A DNA stretch of 64,000 nucleotides. Source: Ethanoligenens harbinense YUAN-3. Its GTDB lineage: Bacteria > Bacillota > Clostridia > Oscillospirales > Ethanoligenentaceae. Under the pieces are notes generated by a model. It was not told where the DNA came from. It made no database searches and worked only from the letters and a program-made list of their open reading frames with translations. The position numbers and the translations under genes were made by a program. Positions 1 through 11,414 of the stretch are shown here, piece after piece. Position 1 is the stretch's first letter. Each line of letters opens with the position of its first letter. The stretch is taken from NCBI RefSeq assembly GCF_000178115.2, contig NC_014828.1:1147310-1211309 (forward strand), given 5' to 3'.

Positions 1-2547
<2,547 letters not shown>

Positions 2548-2551
2548 ACGA

Positions 2552-2830
2552 ATGGAAGAAATCGACGTGCGTCACCTGGCCAAACTCTCGCGCTTGCGCT
2601 TTGACGAGGCGGCGGCTGATAAAATGGCGCATGACATGCGGAAAATCGTGGACATGGTGGCAGAGCTGCCGGATTTTGAAGAGACAGAGACGGCGACGGC
2701 GCTGGATGTGAATGACCGCATGGAACTGCGCAAAGACGAAGTCGGTCCATCGCTCACGCGCGGGCAGGTGCTGCAAAACGCGCCCAAGACCGAGGCGGGC
2801 TGCGTGGTCGTGCCCAAGACTGTGGAATAA
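2552..2830 (+). CDS. gatC: Asp-tRNA(Asn)/Glu-tRNA(Gln) amidotransferase subunit C
   Basis: A 92-residue protein with the GatC pattern: an N-terminal helix with VRHLAKLSRLRF and a C-terminal stretch ending in VVVPKTVE. GatC wraps around GatA and GatB and stabilises the complex that turns Glu-tRNA(Gln) and Asp-tRNA(Asn) into the amidated forms. The start follows ACGGAGGAAT, which overlaps the ligA stop. The C-A-B gene order that follows is the usual Gram-positive arrangement. Confidence 0.95.
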   Translation: MEEIDVRHLAKLSRLRFDEAAADKMAHDMRKIVDMVAELPDFEETETATALDVNDRMELRKDEVGPSLTRGQVLQNAPKTEAGCVVVPKTVE

Positions 2831-2851
2831 TCGAAAGGGAGACAGCAACCG

Positions 2852-4306
2852 ATGGAACTGTATGAAAACACGGCGTCCGGCCTGCACACGCTGTTTGTGG
2901 AAAAGAAAGCCAGCGCCGTCGAGATCGCAGAAGCGCATCTGGCACGCATCGAAGCGGTGGATGAGCGCGTGGGCGCATTCCTTACCGTTACCAAAGAGGA
3001 AGCGCTGGCCCGCGCTGCCGAGCAGGACCGGAAGCTGGCGGCGGGCGAACCGCTCGGCGCGCTCTCGGGCGTACCCGTAGCCGTGAAAGACAATATCTGC
3101 ACCAAAGGCGTGCGCACGACCTGCGCGTCCAAAATGCTTCATAACTTCACACCGCCTTATGACGCGACCGTGGCGGACAAGCTGCGGGAAGCGGGCGCGG
3201 TGATGGTCGGCAAGACCAATATGGACGAGTTTGCCATGGGTTCCTCCTGTGAAACGTCCCATTTCAAGAAGACACATAACCCGCGTGATCTGGAATGCGT
3301 GCCGGGGGGGTCCTCCGGCGGCAGCGCGGCGGCGGTGGCGGCGGGCGAAGTGCCGCTTGCCCTCGGTTCGGATACCGGCGGTTCCATCCGCCAGCCCGCC
3401 GCGCTTTGCGGCGTGGTGGGGCTCAAGCCCACCTACGGCGCGGTTTCACGCTATGGGCTGGTGGCGTTTGCTTCTTCGCTTGACCAGATCGGGCCGTTCG
3501 CGCGCACGGCGGACGATACCGCGCTGCTGCTTGACGCCATCAAGGGCCGCGACACGCATGACGCGACCAGCGCGCACCGGGAGCAGGCACCTGTGGCCGG
3601 CACGCTGGACGGCAATGTGAAAGGCCTGCGCATCGGCATCCCGCAGGCGTATTACGGCGACGGCGTGGACGACGCGGTGAAGACCCAGGTGCTCGACACC
3701 GCCAGAGCGCTGGAACAGGCGGGCGCCGCGCTGGTGGATGTCTCGTTGTCCTCCACCAGATATGCGTTGCCCACTTATTACATCCTGGCCTGCGCGGAAG
3801 CGTCTTCCAACCTTGCGCGGTTCGACGGCGTGAAATACGGCTACCGCACCGAGCACTACGACGACCTGCTTTCCCTCTATGAAAATTCGCGCTCCGAGGG
3901 GTTCGGCGACGAGGTTAAGCGCCGCATCATGCTCGGTACCTTCGTGCTTAGCTCCGGCTATTACGACGCGTATTACCACAAGGCCAAGCTGACGCAGAAC
4001 CTCATCCGCGGCGAGTACGACGCGGCGTTTGGCGCGTGCGACGTCATCCTCACGCCCACCTCACCGGTCACGGCGTTCAAAATCGGCGAGCGCACCGCCG
4101 ACCCGCTCCAGATGTACGCGGCCGATATCTGCACCGTGCCGGTCAACATCGCGGGGCTGCCGGCCGTGTCGCTGCCCTGCGGGGAAGTGGACGGGCTGCC
4201 GGTCGGCCTGCAGTTCATCGGGCGCAAATTCGAGGAACGGACGATTCTGAACGCGGCAAAAGCCGTGGAGCAGATCTGCGGCACAGCCGTGCCGGCCGCG
4301 CTGTGA
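2852..4306 (+). CDS. gatA: Asp-tRNA(Asn)/Glu-tRNA(Gln) amidotransferase subunit A
   Basis: A 484-residue amidase-signature protein that releases ammonia from glutamine for transfer to the misacylated tRNA. The Ser-cisSer-Lys triad is visible as Lys79 (in GVPVAVKD), Ser154 (in [10 protein letters not shown]) and Ser178 (in [11 protein letters not shown]). Length is normal for GatA. It begins 21 bases after gatC and is followed 14 bases later by gatB, fitting a single operon with coordinated subunit synthesis. Confidence 0.97.
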   Translation: MELYENTASGLHTLFVEKKASAVEIAEAHLARIEAVDERVGAFLTVTKEEALARAAEQDRKLAAGEPLGALSGVPVAVKDNICTKGVRTTCASKMLHNFTPPYDATVADKLREAGAVMVGKTNMDEFAMGSSCETSHFKKTHNPRDLECVPGGSSGGSAAAVAAGEVPLALGSDTGGSIRQPAALCGVVGLKPTYGAVSRYGLVAFASSLDQIGPFARTADDTALLLDAIKGRDTHDATSAHREQAPVAGTLDGNVKGLRIGIPQAYYGDGVDDAVKTQVLDTARALEQAGAALVDVSLSSTRYALPTYYILACAEASSNLARFDGVKYGYRTEHYDDLLSLYENSRSEGFGDEVKRRIMLGTFVLSSGYYDAYYHKAKLTQNLIRGEYDAAFGACDVILTPTSPVTAFKIGERTADPLQMYAADICTVPVNIAGLPAVSLPCGEVDGLPVGLQFIGRKFEERTILNAAKAVEQICGTAVPAAL

Positions 4307-4320
4307 GGGGGAGAGCAAAG

Positions 4321-5757
4321 ATGGAATATGAAATCGTCGTGGGGTTGGAAGTCCATGCGGAGCTTTCGACCAAATCCAAAATCTATTGTTCCTGCAAGAA
4401 TGCGTTCGGCGCGGAAGTGAACACCGAGTGCTGCCCGGTCTGCACCGGTCTGCCGGGCGCGCTGCCCGTGCTGAACGAAAAAGTGGTGGAATCCGCCGTG
4501 CGGATGGGCTATGCATTGGGCTGCACCATCAACCCCGTGTCCAAGCAGGACCGCAAGAATTATTTCTACCCCGACCTGCCGAAAGCCTACCAGATCTCGC
4601 AGTTCGACATCCCGCTCTGCGAGCACGGGTATGTGGACGTGCTGGTAGACGGCGAGGAAAAACGCATCGGCGTCACGCGCATCCACATCGAGGAAGACGC
4701 GGGCAAGCTGCTGCACGGCGATAGTTTCTCCGGCACGCTGGTGGACTTCAACCGCTGCGGCGTGCCGCTTATTGAGATCGTCTCCGAGCCGGACATGCGC
4801 AGCGCCGCCGAAGCCAAAGCCTATATGGAAACGCTGCGCGACATCCTGCTCGCGCTGGATGTCTCCGACTGCAAGATGCAGGAAGGCTCCATGCGCGCGG
4901 ACGTGAACGTGTCGGTGCGCCCGAAAGACAGCACCACGTTCGGCACGCGCGTGGAAATGAAAAACGTCAACTCGTTCAGCGCAGCGGCGCATGCCATCGA
5001 GTATGAGTCCAAACGGCAGATCGAGGTGCTGGAAAACGGCGGCGTCATTGAGCAGGAGACCCGCCGCTGGGACGATACACAGGGCAAAAACTTCGTTATG
5101 CGTTCTAAAGAGGACGCGCAGGATTACCGTTATTTTCCCGAGCCGGACCTGGGCGTCATCGTGCTGGACGAGGACTACCTCGCGTCACTCAAAGAGAGCA
5201 TCCCCGAGCTGCCCAACAAGCGCCGCGTGCGGTATATGAACGACTACGGCCTGCCGGAGTTCGACGCCGGCCTGCTGGCACTCGACCCGGAACGCACGGC
5301 GTTTTTCGAGGCCGCTCTTGCCGTCGGCGGCGCAGCGCCCAAAGCGCTGGCCAACTGGCTCATCGGCGACGTGGCGCGCCTGCTCGCGGACAAGAACCAA
5401 GTCCTCTCTCAGACTTCGCTCACGCCGGAAGCGCTGGTGAAGCTTACCGCACTCATCGAAAAGGGCACCATCTCCAACACGGCGGGCAAGGCTGTGCTGG
5501 AAGAACTCTTTGCCAATGGCGGCGACCCGGAAGCCGTCGTGCGGGAAAAAGGGCTGGCGCAGGTGAGCGACACCGCCGCGCTCGAGGCCATCGTGAAAGA
5601 TGTGCTGGCGCAGAACGAAAAATCGGTTGTCGACTACAAAAAAGGCAAGACCAACGCCGCGGGCTATCTGGTGGGGCAGTGCATGCGCGCCTCCAAGGGC
5701 AAAGCCAACCCGCAGATCGTGCGCGAACTGGTGCAAAACGCGCTGGACGAAGCATAA
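4321..5757 (+). CDS. gatB: Asp-tRNA(Asn)/Glu-tRNA(Gln) amidotransferase subunit B
   Basis: A 478-residue subunit that phosphorylates the misacylated tRNA and receives ammonia from GatA. The N-terminal VGLEVHAEL motif and the cradle domain with its CSCKNAFGAE and CPVC cysteines are present, and a C-terminal YqeY-like helical domain for tRNA recognition runs from about residue 405. ATG 4321 follows GGGGGAGAGCAAAG; the frame is open further upstream inside gatA but has no support there. It is the last gene of the ligA-gatCAB run and is followed by a terminator. Confidence 0.97.
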   Translation: MEYEIVVGLEVHAELSTKSKIYCSCKNAFGAEVNTECCPVCTGLPGALPVLNEKVVESAVRMGYALGCTINPVSKQDRKNYFYPDLPKAYQISQFDIPLCEHGYVDVLVDGEEKRIGVTRIHIEEDAGKLLHGDSFSGTLVDFNRCGVPLIEIVSEPDMRSAAEAKAYMETLRDILLALDVSDCKMQEGSMRADVNVSVRPKDSTTFGTRVEMKNVNSFSAAAHAIEYESKRQIEVLENGGVIEQETRRWDDTQGKNFVMRSKEDAQDYRYFPEPDLGVIVLDEDYLASLKESIPELPNKRRVRYMNDYGLPEFDAGLLALDPERTAFFEAALAVGGAAPKALANWLIGDVARLLADKNQVLSQTSLTPEALVKLTALIEKGTISNTAGKAVLEELFANGGDPEAVVREKGLAQVSDTAALEAIVKDVLAQNEKSVVDYKKGKTNAAGYLVGQCMRASKGKANPQIVRELVQNALDEA

Positions 5758-5770
5758 TGCAGTTTTGCAG

Positions 5771-5803
5771 AAAAGGATTGCCGGAGACGGCGGTCCTTTT
5801 TTC
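5771..5803 (+). terminator. Intrinsic terminator after gatB
   Basis: AAAGGA and GCCG pair with CGGC and TCCTTT around a small loop, followed by a run of T. It lies 13 bases after the gatB stop and would end the ligA-gatCAB transcript. Confidence 0.7.
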
Positions 5804-5820
5804 GTTTATAATAAGGGTGT

Positions 5821-5876
5821 GTTGAAAAAGTCGCCATTTTGAAATCTTTTGATCTTTTATAGCGTTGTTTTTCAAC
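5821..5876. repeat. 9-bp inverted repeat, possible insertion-sequence relic
   Basis: GTTGAAAAA at 5821-5829 is repeated inverted as TTTTTCAAC at 5868-5876, around an AT-rich interior unlike the surrounding sequence. GTGTTGAAAAAGTC-like ends occur in several insertion-sequence families, so this may be a decayed end or a tiny non-autonomous element. It could equally be a hairpin in the leader of the next gene. Confidence 0.3.
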
Positions 5877-5908
5877 TGCCGAATGAGACAAGCAAGGGGG
5901 CTGTGCGG

Positions 5909-7354
5909 ATGAGCCGCTATGTGGACGCGAATCTGACCATGCTGACGGATTTTTACGAACTCACCATGGCCAATGGGTATTTTTTGGAAAGGTTTGCCGA
6001 CCGTGTCGCCTATTTCGATATGTTTTTCCGGCATATTCCGGAGGACGGCGGCTTTGCCATCATGGCAGGGGTGGAGCAGGTGATCGACTACCTGCAAAAC
6101 CTCTCGTTCGACGAGGACGACATCGCCTATCTGCGCGGCAAAGGCATTTTCGACGATCGGTTTCTCGACTATCTGCGGTCGTTCCGCTTCTGCTGCGACG
6201 TGTGGGCGGTGCCGGAGGGCACGCCCATCTTTCCCGGTGAGCCGATCCTCACGGTGCGCGGGCCGGTGGCGCAGGCGCAGTTCGTGGAAACGATGATTCT
6301 GCTCACCGTCAACCACCAGTCGCTTATCGCCACCAAAGCCAACCGCATCGTGCGTGCGGCGCAGGGCCGCCCGGTGATGGAATTCGGTTCCCGTCGGGCG
6401 CAGGGCGGAGACGGCGCCATCTTCGGCGCGCGCGCGGCGGTCATCGGCGGCTGCGCGGGCACGGCCTGCACCATCGCCGATCGGCAGTTCGGTATCCCGG
6501 CCATGGGCACCATGGCGCATAGCTGGGTGCAGATGTTTGATACCGAACTGGACGCATTCCGCGCCTACGCGCGTATTTATCCGCAAAACTGCGTGCTGCT
6601 GGTGGATACATACAACGTGCTGAAGTCCGGCGTGCCCAATGCCATCCGGGTCTTCCGGGAGGAATTGCTGCCGCGCGGGTTCCGCCCGGCGGGCATCCGC
6701 ATCGACAGCGGCGACATTACCTACCTTTCCCGCAAAGCGCGAAAGCTGTTGGATGACGCGGGCTTTGCCGACTGCGGCATCGTGGCCTCCAACTCGCTGG
6801 ATGAATACATCATCCGGGATATCCTCGTGCAGGGTGCAAACGTGGATTCCTTTGGTGTAGGCGAGCGGCTCATCACCTCACGCAGCGAGCCGGTGTTCGG
6901 CGGGGTGTATAAGCTGGCCGCTGTGGAACAGGACGGCAGGATCGTCCCAAAGATCAAGATCAGCGAAAATGTCGAAAAAATCACCACTCCCGGCTTCAAA
7001 CAGGTATGGCGGCTGTATGAACGCGAAAGCGGAAAAGCCATTGCCGATGTCATCACACTCGCAGACGAAACCATCGGCGGCGGGCAGCCGTATGAACTGT
7101 TCGATCCCGAGCACACATGGAAGCGCAAGACGATAACGGATTTCACCGCACGGCCGCTGCTCACGCCGGTTTTCCGGGCGGGGGAATGTGTGTACCAAAG
7201 CCCTTCTGTCAAAGAGATCGCCGCCTATTGCCGTGCGCAGATCGACACGCTGTGGGAAGAAGTCCTGCGGTTCGAGAACCCGCACCGTTATTATGTGGAT
7301 CTCTCCCGGCCGCTCTGGACGCTCAAGCAGCACATGATGGAACAGATGCAGTGA
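5909..7354 (+). CDS. pncB: Nicotinate phosphoribosyltransferase
   Basis: A 481-residue enzyme that joins nicotinate to PRPP, the first step of the Preiss-Handler route to NAD. The N-terminal LTDFYELTMANGYF segment, the GSRRAQGGDGA segment and the DSGDITYLSRKAR phosphate-binding region are characteristic. ATG 5909 follows AAGGGGGCTGTGCGG; an upstream in-frame methionine at 5849 falls in the AT-rich repeat and is less likely. The stop is one base from the stop of the convergent methyltransferase gene. Confidence 0.93.
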   Translation: MSRYVDANLTMLTDFYELTMANGYFLERFADRVAYFDMFFRHIPEDGGFAIMAGVEQVIDYLQNLSFDEDDIAYLRGKGIFDDRFLDYLRSFRFCCDVWAVPEGTPIFPGEPILTVRGPVAQAQFVETMILLTVNHQSLIATKANRIVRAAQGRPVMEFGSRRAQGGDGAIFGARAAVIGGCAGTACTIADRQFGIPAMGTMAHSWVQMFDTELDAFRAYARIYPQNCVLLVDTYNVLKSGVPNAIRVFREELLPRGFRPAGIRIDSGDITYLSRKARKLLDDAGFADCGIVASNSLDEYIIRDILVQGANVDSFGVGERLITSRSEPVFGGVYKLAAVEQDGRIVPKIKISENVEKITTPGFKQVWRLYERESGKAIADVITLADETIGGGQPYELFDPEHTWKRKTITDFTARPLLTPVFRAGECVYQSPSVKEIAAYCRAQIDTLWEEVLRFENPHRYYVDLSRPLWTLKQHMMEQMQ

Positions 7355-7355
7355 C

Positions 7356-8117
7356 TCACACTTGCCCAAGGTGGCAGCGCGCCACCTCATGGAGCGTGAG
7401 CATGCCGTTCCGGCTATATTTGTCGAACAAGTTGTTAAGTTTTTCCACAAACGCGCCGTATGCCGCATCGCCCTTTTGCGGGAAATAGGATTTGGACAGA
7501 TTGAACCCAATGAACACTTCCAGTGTGAGCGCGCGGTCGTTGGGAAATTCGCGGGTTTCAAACTTGCCGTTTTCAAAAAAGGTTTCCAGTACCGACGGCG
7601 GCGTGTGATCCGCTCCCATGCGGGCCGTTTCGGCGGATTCCGGGTGCAGTTCCCGGAAAAGCGCGCGCATTTCGTGGTTCAGTTCGTTTTCTTTGTCGCG
7701 GGTGTTCCAAATGAGCGCTACGTTTGCATCCGGTTTAAGAATGCGGCGGCATTCGGTTTTGAACGTGGCCGGGTCGAACCAGTGGAACGCCTGCGCGGCG
7801 GTGACCAGGTCGGCGGCTCCGTCCGGCAGACCGGTGTGCTCGGCCGTGCCGTTGAGAATACGGAAGCCGGGGCGGCCGTCCAGCCGCGCCCGCGCTTCAC
7901 CGCGCATGTCGTCGTTTGGTTCCACGGCGGTGACGTGCAGCTTTCTGGCCAGCAGTTGTTCCGACAGTTTGCCGGTGCCGGCTCCGATGTCCGTAACCAG
8001 GGCATGTTCGGGCAGGTTTCCGGCCGCGATGAGATAGTCGAGCAGCGCGTCGGGATAACTGGGGCGGTATTTGGCGTAAACCCCCGCTTTCCCGGTGAAT
8101 TTGGCGGTGTTGTCCAT
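7356..8117 (-). CDS. Class I SAM-dependent methyltransferase
   Basis: A 253-residue protein with motif I TDIGAGTGKLSEQL for S-adenosylmethionine binding, an acidic residue ending the next strand (VEPND), and a YRPSYP segment near the N-terminus typical of the UbiE/YcgJ-like methyltransferase_11 group. The substrate cannot be read from the sequence. The start at 8117 follows CGGAGGATACC. Its own promoter lies about 40 bases upstream, and the gene ends one base from pncB on the other strand. Confidence 0.8.
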   Translation of the reverse strand: MDNTAKFTGKAGVYAKYRPSYPDALLDYLIAAGNLPEHALVTDIGAGTGKLSEQLLARKLHVTAVEPNDDMRGEARARLDGRPGFRILNGTAEHTGLPDGAADLVTAAQAFHWFDPATFKTECRRILKPDANVALIWNTRDKENELNHEMRALFRELHPESAETARMGADHTPPSVLETFFENGKFETREFPNDRALTLEVFIGFNLSKSYFPQKGDAAYGAFVEKLNNLFDKYSRNGMLTLHEVARCHLGQV

Positions 8118-8153
8118 GGTATCCTCCGTTCTGTTGCGTGTGTCCTGATGGTT

Positions 8154-8182
8154 ATTATAGCACGGCGAGTGGAAACGAGTAA
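8154..8182 (-). promoter_or_regulatory. Predicted sigma-A promoter of the methyltransferase gene
   Basis: On the minus strand TATAAT (8159-8154) is preceded by TTACTC (8182-8177) with a 17-base spacer. The -10 box is perfect and the -35 box is weak. Confidence 0.45.
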
Positions 8183-8192
8183 TGCAACACAA

Positions 8193-8219
8193 CAAAAAAG
8201 CGCCGCATAAAACGGCGCG
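8193..8219 (-). terminator. Intrinsic terminator of the glycosyltransferase gene
   Basis: On the minus strand GCGCCG and CGGCGC form a stem around TTTTATG and are followed by a run of T. It lies 12 bases past the stop of the GT2-GtrA gene. Confidence 0.8.
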
Positions 8220-8230
8220 AGAAGATGTAT

Positions 8231-9262
8231 TCAGTTGACGGCGGGGTGCTTGAACACCAGCAGCCGCTGCGCAAGATAGCTGACGAAGAACAGGATCAGC
8301 TCGGTCACGATCTTGGCCCAGAGCAGCCAGATATGCAGCGGTCCCGTCAGCACTTTTAAAATCAGATAATTGAGGAAGAGCAGCCCCGTCACCAGCAGGT
8401 AGTACTGCACCGCGCGGTGGGGCGGCTTTTTGTTTGTCAGGCGGGAATGGAAAACCAGCGAGCGGTTGAGGATATATTGTACGGCGGAGCTGGATGCACG
8501 GGCAAGGACGACGCCCAGGAACAGGCTGTGTGTGAGCCACTGAAACACGAACAGCAGCACATAGTCCGCCACAGCCGCCGCGATGCTGGACATGCAGAAA
8601 CGCAGCGTGGGCAGCAGCACACGAACGGAATCGATCAGCGGGCGGAAATGCGAAGAGGTGTTGCCCGGCGTATAGACCGTGTCGATAAATACCTGCCGGA
8701 TGCCGTAGCCCGCGTTGGCGAGGTCGAGCAACATGTTGATCTCGTATTCAAACCGTGCGCCGCGCACCCGCAGCAACAGCGGCAGCAGATCCATAGGGAT
8801 GCCGCGCAGGCCGGTCTGCGTGTCCCACACCGAGCGCCCGCTCGCAAAGGCGAACAGGGCCCGCATCACCAGGTTGCCCACCGCGCTGCGAAACGGCACA
8901 TGCCCCGAAAACCGTCTTGCGCCCAACACCACCGCGGCGTGTGTCTGCCGCAGCTTTGCGGCCACCCGCAGGATATCGGCGGGCAGATGCTGGCCGTCCG
9001 CGTCCGCAGTGATAACGCCTTCGGACTCTCCGGCGTTCTCAAGGATATAAGAAAACCCCGTCTTGAGCGCGCAGCCCTTGCCGAGGTTTGTTGGATGCGT
9101 AATGACCGTGCAGCCGATGGACCGTGCCTGCTGAAAAACGGAAGCGTATCCCGGGCCGCTGCCGTCGTCCACCACCACAACACGCAGGTTTTGTCGTACC
9201 AGCGCGTGCAACAGCGCAATCAGGCGCATATCCGGCTCGAACGCCGGAATCAGGACTGTCAT
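8231..9262 (-). CDS. Bifunctional family 2 glycosyltransferase / GtrA-like membrane protein
   Basis: A 343-residue fusion. Residues 1-220 are a GT-A family 2 glycosyltransferase with VVVVDDGSG and TADADGQHLP, close to dolichyl-phosphate-type mannosyl/glucosyltransferases that charge a polyprenyl phosphate. Residues 225-340 carry four hydrophobic segments with the GtrA-family signature SSSAVQYILNRSLVF, a presumed lipid-linked sugar flippase. The fusion suggests that sugar-phosphate-polyprenol is made and moved across the membrane by one polypeptide, for modification of a cell-surface polymer. No neighbouring acceptor-specific transferase is present. Confidence 0.88.
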   Translation of the reverse strand: MTVLIPAFEPDMRLIALLHALVRQNLRVVVVDDGSGPGYASVFQQARSIGCTVITHPTNLGKGCALKTGFSYILENAGESEGVITADADGQHLPADILRVAAKLRQTHAAVVLGARRFSGHVPFRSAVGNLVMRALFAFASGRSVWDTQTGLRGIPMDLLPLLLRVRGARFEYEINMLLDLANAGYGIRQVFIDTVYTPGNTSSHFRPLIDSVRVLLPTLRFCMSSIAAAVADYVLLFVFQWLTHSLFLGVVLARASSSAVQYILNRSLVFHSRLTNKKPPHRAVQYYLLVTGLLFLNYLILKVLTGPLHIWLLWAKIVTELILFFVSYLAQRLLVFKHPAVN

Positions 9263-9395
9263 CCGAACCCTCCCTGTTATGCGCGGTTTGGCATTTGGCT
9301 GCGCATGACGAGGTTAGTGTTCACAGCGGCTGGAAAATTATGCGCCGCCGGGTGAGGGAAGCATTCGGGACGACCTGGGAAAACGCCTGTTGCTG

Positions 9396-10988
9396 TTAAT
9401 AACGCTGCTGCCGTTTCTGCGCCACCTGCACGTTGGCGGGGCGGCCGCAGAGGGTCAGGCCCGCGCAGCTGGCGATGATGGCGTCTGCCGCGCTGCTGGA
9501 CACATTGGCAAACGAGAATTTATCGAAGATGTCGATATGGCCGATCTCGTTGCGGGTGAAGCCGGAATTGTCACACAAAAAGCGCAGGATGTCGCGCGGG
9601 GTAACCTTGTCCATCCGGCCGGCGTTGAGGAACAGGCGGGTCTCGCCGGCGCTCTGCCTGACTTCCCGCGCTTTTTCGCTGGAGGCGTAGTCGAAATTCA
9701 GCTCGTTCTCAAACGAGATCTTGAGCAGCGCCGCCGCGACGTCCACCAGATTGTATTCGTCGTCCAGCTCCGAGGCAAGGGGCTTGAACTTTTCAAAATC
9801 GTTTTTCTCCAGTTCTTCCTTGACCTTTGTGAGGACGTTTTTATATTTGACCTCGTAGATATCCTCGACGGTGGGGATCTCCTTGCGCTTGATGTGGCCG
9901 TGGGTGACGCGCTCAATCTGCTTGAGGATGATATATTCGCGCGGTGTCACCAGGCTGTAGGCGATGCCGGTGCGGTTGGCGCGGCCGGTGCGCCCGATGC
10001 GGTGGACGTAGGATTCGGCGTCCTCCGGCAGCTCGTAGTTGATGACGTGGCTGATGTTCTCAATGTCGATGCCGCGCGCAGCCACGTCGGTGGCCACCAG
10101 GAAATCGAGGTTGCCGTCGCGGAATTTTTTCAGGGTGTTCTGCCGCTGGTTCTGGCCCATATCGCCGTGCATGCCTTCCACGATATATCCGCGCGACTGC
10201 ATGTTTTCCACCAGCTCGTCCACGCCGCGCTTGGTGCGGCAGAAGATGATGGCGCTTTCCGGTTCGTCCACATCCAGGATGCGGCAGAGGGTCTCAAACC
10301 GGTCGCGGTGCTTGACTTCAAAATAAAACTGCTCGGTGAGCGTGGCAGTCAGCGTACTCTTGGCGATGACGATGTTTTTGACGTCGGGCTTCATGTGTTG
10401 CTGCGCCAGTTTGCGAATCTGCATCGGCATGGTGGCGGAGAACAGCAGCGACTGTCGCTCGGCCGGCAGCGTGTCCAGCACGGCCTGAATGTCGTCGATG
10501 AAGCCCATGTTGAGCATTTCGTCCGATTCGTCCAGCACGAAGAAGCGCACATGGCTGAAATCCACCGTGCCGCGCCGGATATGGTCGAGGATGCGTCCCG
10601 GCGTGGCCACCACGATGTCCACGCCCTTTTGCAGCGCGCGGATCTGCCGGTCGATGGGCTGCCCGCCGTAGACCGGGATGGAGGTGAAATGAGTGAACCG
10701 GTTGATGCGCACCAGTTCGTCGTTGACCTGGATGGCCAGCTCGCGCGTGGGCACCAGAATGAGCGCCTGCACCTGGTGCGGGCCGTGCTCCATCAGGCTG
10801 ATGACGGGGGCGGAATAGGCCAGCGTTTTACCGGTGCCGGTCTGGGCCTGCCCGATGACGTCGTTGCCCTCCAGAATCACGGGGATGGCCTGTGTCTGGA
10901 TTTGGGACGGCTCTTCAAATCCCATGAGATCAATGGCTTTCAGAACATCTTCCGAAAGGCCGAGTTTTGCAAACAGATTTTCTTCCAT
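9396..10988 (-). CDS. DEAD-box RNA helicase (CshA/DeaD type)
   Basis: A 530-residue ATP-dependent RNA helicase. The motifs run Q-motif (GFEEPSQIQTQAIP), Walker A AQTGTGKT, PTREL, motif II DESD, SAT, and HRIGRTGR, then a C-terminal extension ending with a DbpA-like RNA-binding fold (residues about 445-520). Motif II reads D-E-S-D instead of D-E-A-D. ATG 10988 is the conserved start; an in-frame TTG at 11021 lies nearer a GGAGGT and would add 11 residues. A promoter about 340 bases upstream implies a long untranslated leader, as is common for cold-induced RNA helicases. Confidence 0.93.
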   Translation of the reverse strand: MEENLFAKLGLSEDVLKAIDLMGFEEPSQIQTQAIPVILEGNDVIGQAQTGTGKTLAYSAPVISLMEHGPHQVQALILVPTRELAIQVNDELVRINRFTHFTSIPVYGGQPIDRQIRALQKGVDIVVATPGRILDHIRRGTVDFSHVRFFVLDESDEMLNMGFIDDIQAVLDTLPAERQSLLFSATMPMQIRKLAQQHMKPDVKNIVIAKSTLTATLTEQFYFEVKHRDRFETLCRILDVDEPESAIIFCRTKRGVDELVENMQSRGYIVEGMHGDMGQNQRQNTLKKFRDGNLDFLVATDVAARGIDIENISHVINYELPEDAESYVHRIGRTGRANRTGIAYSLVTPREYIILKQIERVTHGHIKRKEIPTVEDIYEVKYKNVLTKVKEELEKNDFEKFKPLASELDDEYNLVDVAAALLKISFENELNFDYASSEKAREVRQSAGETRLFLNAGRMDKVTPRDILRFLCDNSGFTRNEIGHIDIFDKFSFANVSSSAADAIIASCAGLTLCGRPANVQVAQKRQQRY

Positions 10989-11330
10989 AGATGCTAGACC
11001 GCCGGGTTGCAAACCGTGCAACGGGCAGCCTGTGACCTCCTTTAATCCTGCACAAAGATGTGCCTGCGGTGATAACGTACAATGCGCGGACAGAGAAAAA
11101 GAACCGTGTCGGCGCCGCGCGTGCGCCGCAACGTATGCTGTTCATAGTATGGCCGGTTTTGCGCAGTAAACCGTGCCCGGCCGGAGCAAGGCCATGAGCG
11201 CTTTTTGTAAAAATGAGCCAAAAGCGGCGCCCGTATGGCTTTCCGACCGCCCTGCTCATAACAGATCCCATGGTTGTATGATGCGGAATACCCGCGAACC
11301 GTTAAAAATGCATTTTTTCCCTGTACATCT
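10989..11330 (-). promoter_or_regulatory. Long 5' leader of the DEAD-box helicase
   Basis: No supported coding region lies between the helicase start and the end of the DegV gene at 11415. If the promoter at 11337-11366 is used, about 340 bases of leader precede the ATG. The leader contains GC-rich self-complementary patches (around 11110-11180) and a GGAGGT at 11035-11040. I recognise no known riboswitch in it. Confidence 0.4.
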
Positions 11331-11336
11331 TGTATT

Positions 11337-11366
11337 ATGATAGCATTTTAACAGGGCGTTTGTAAA
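11337..11366 (-). promoter_or_regulatory. Predicted sigma-A promoter of the helicase gene
   Basis: TTTACA (11366-11361) and TATCAT (11342-11337) are spaced by 18 bases on the minus strand, between the DegV stop and the helicase start. Confidence 0.5.
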
Positions 11367-11414
11367 GTGCTCTGCCAAAACTGCAAAAATAATATGGAAA
11401 AAATGCAAATACAT

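Noticed and set aside
9390-10997. A 535-codon plus-strand frame opposite the DEAD-box helicase
   Set aside because: The minus-strand frame carries all helicase motifs; the opposite frame is a codon-phase mirror.
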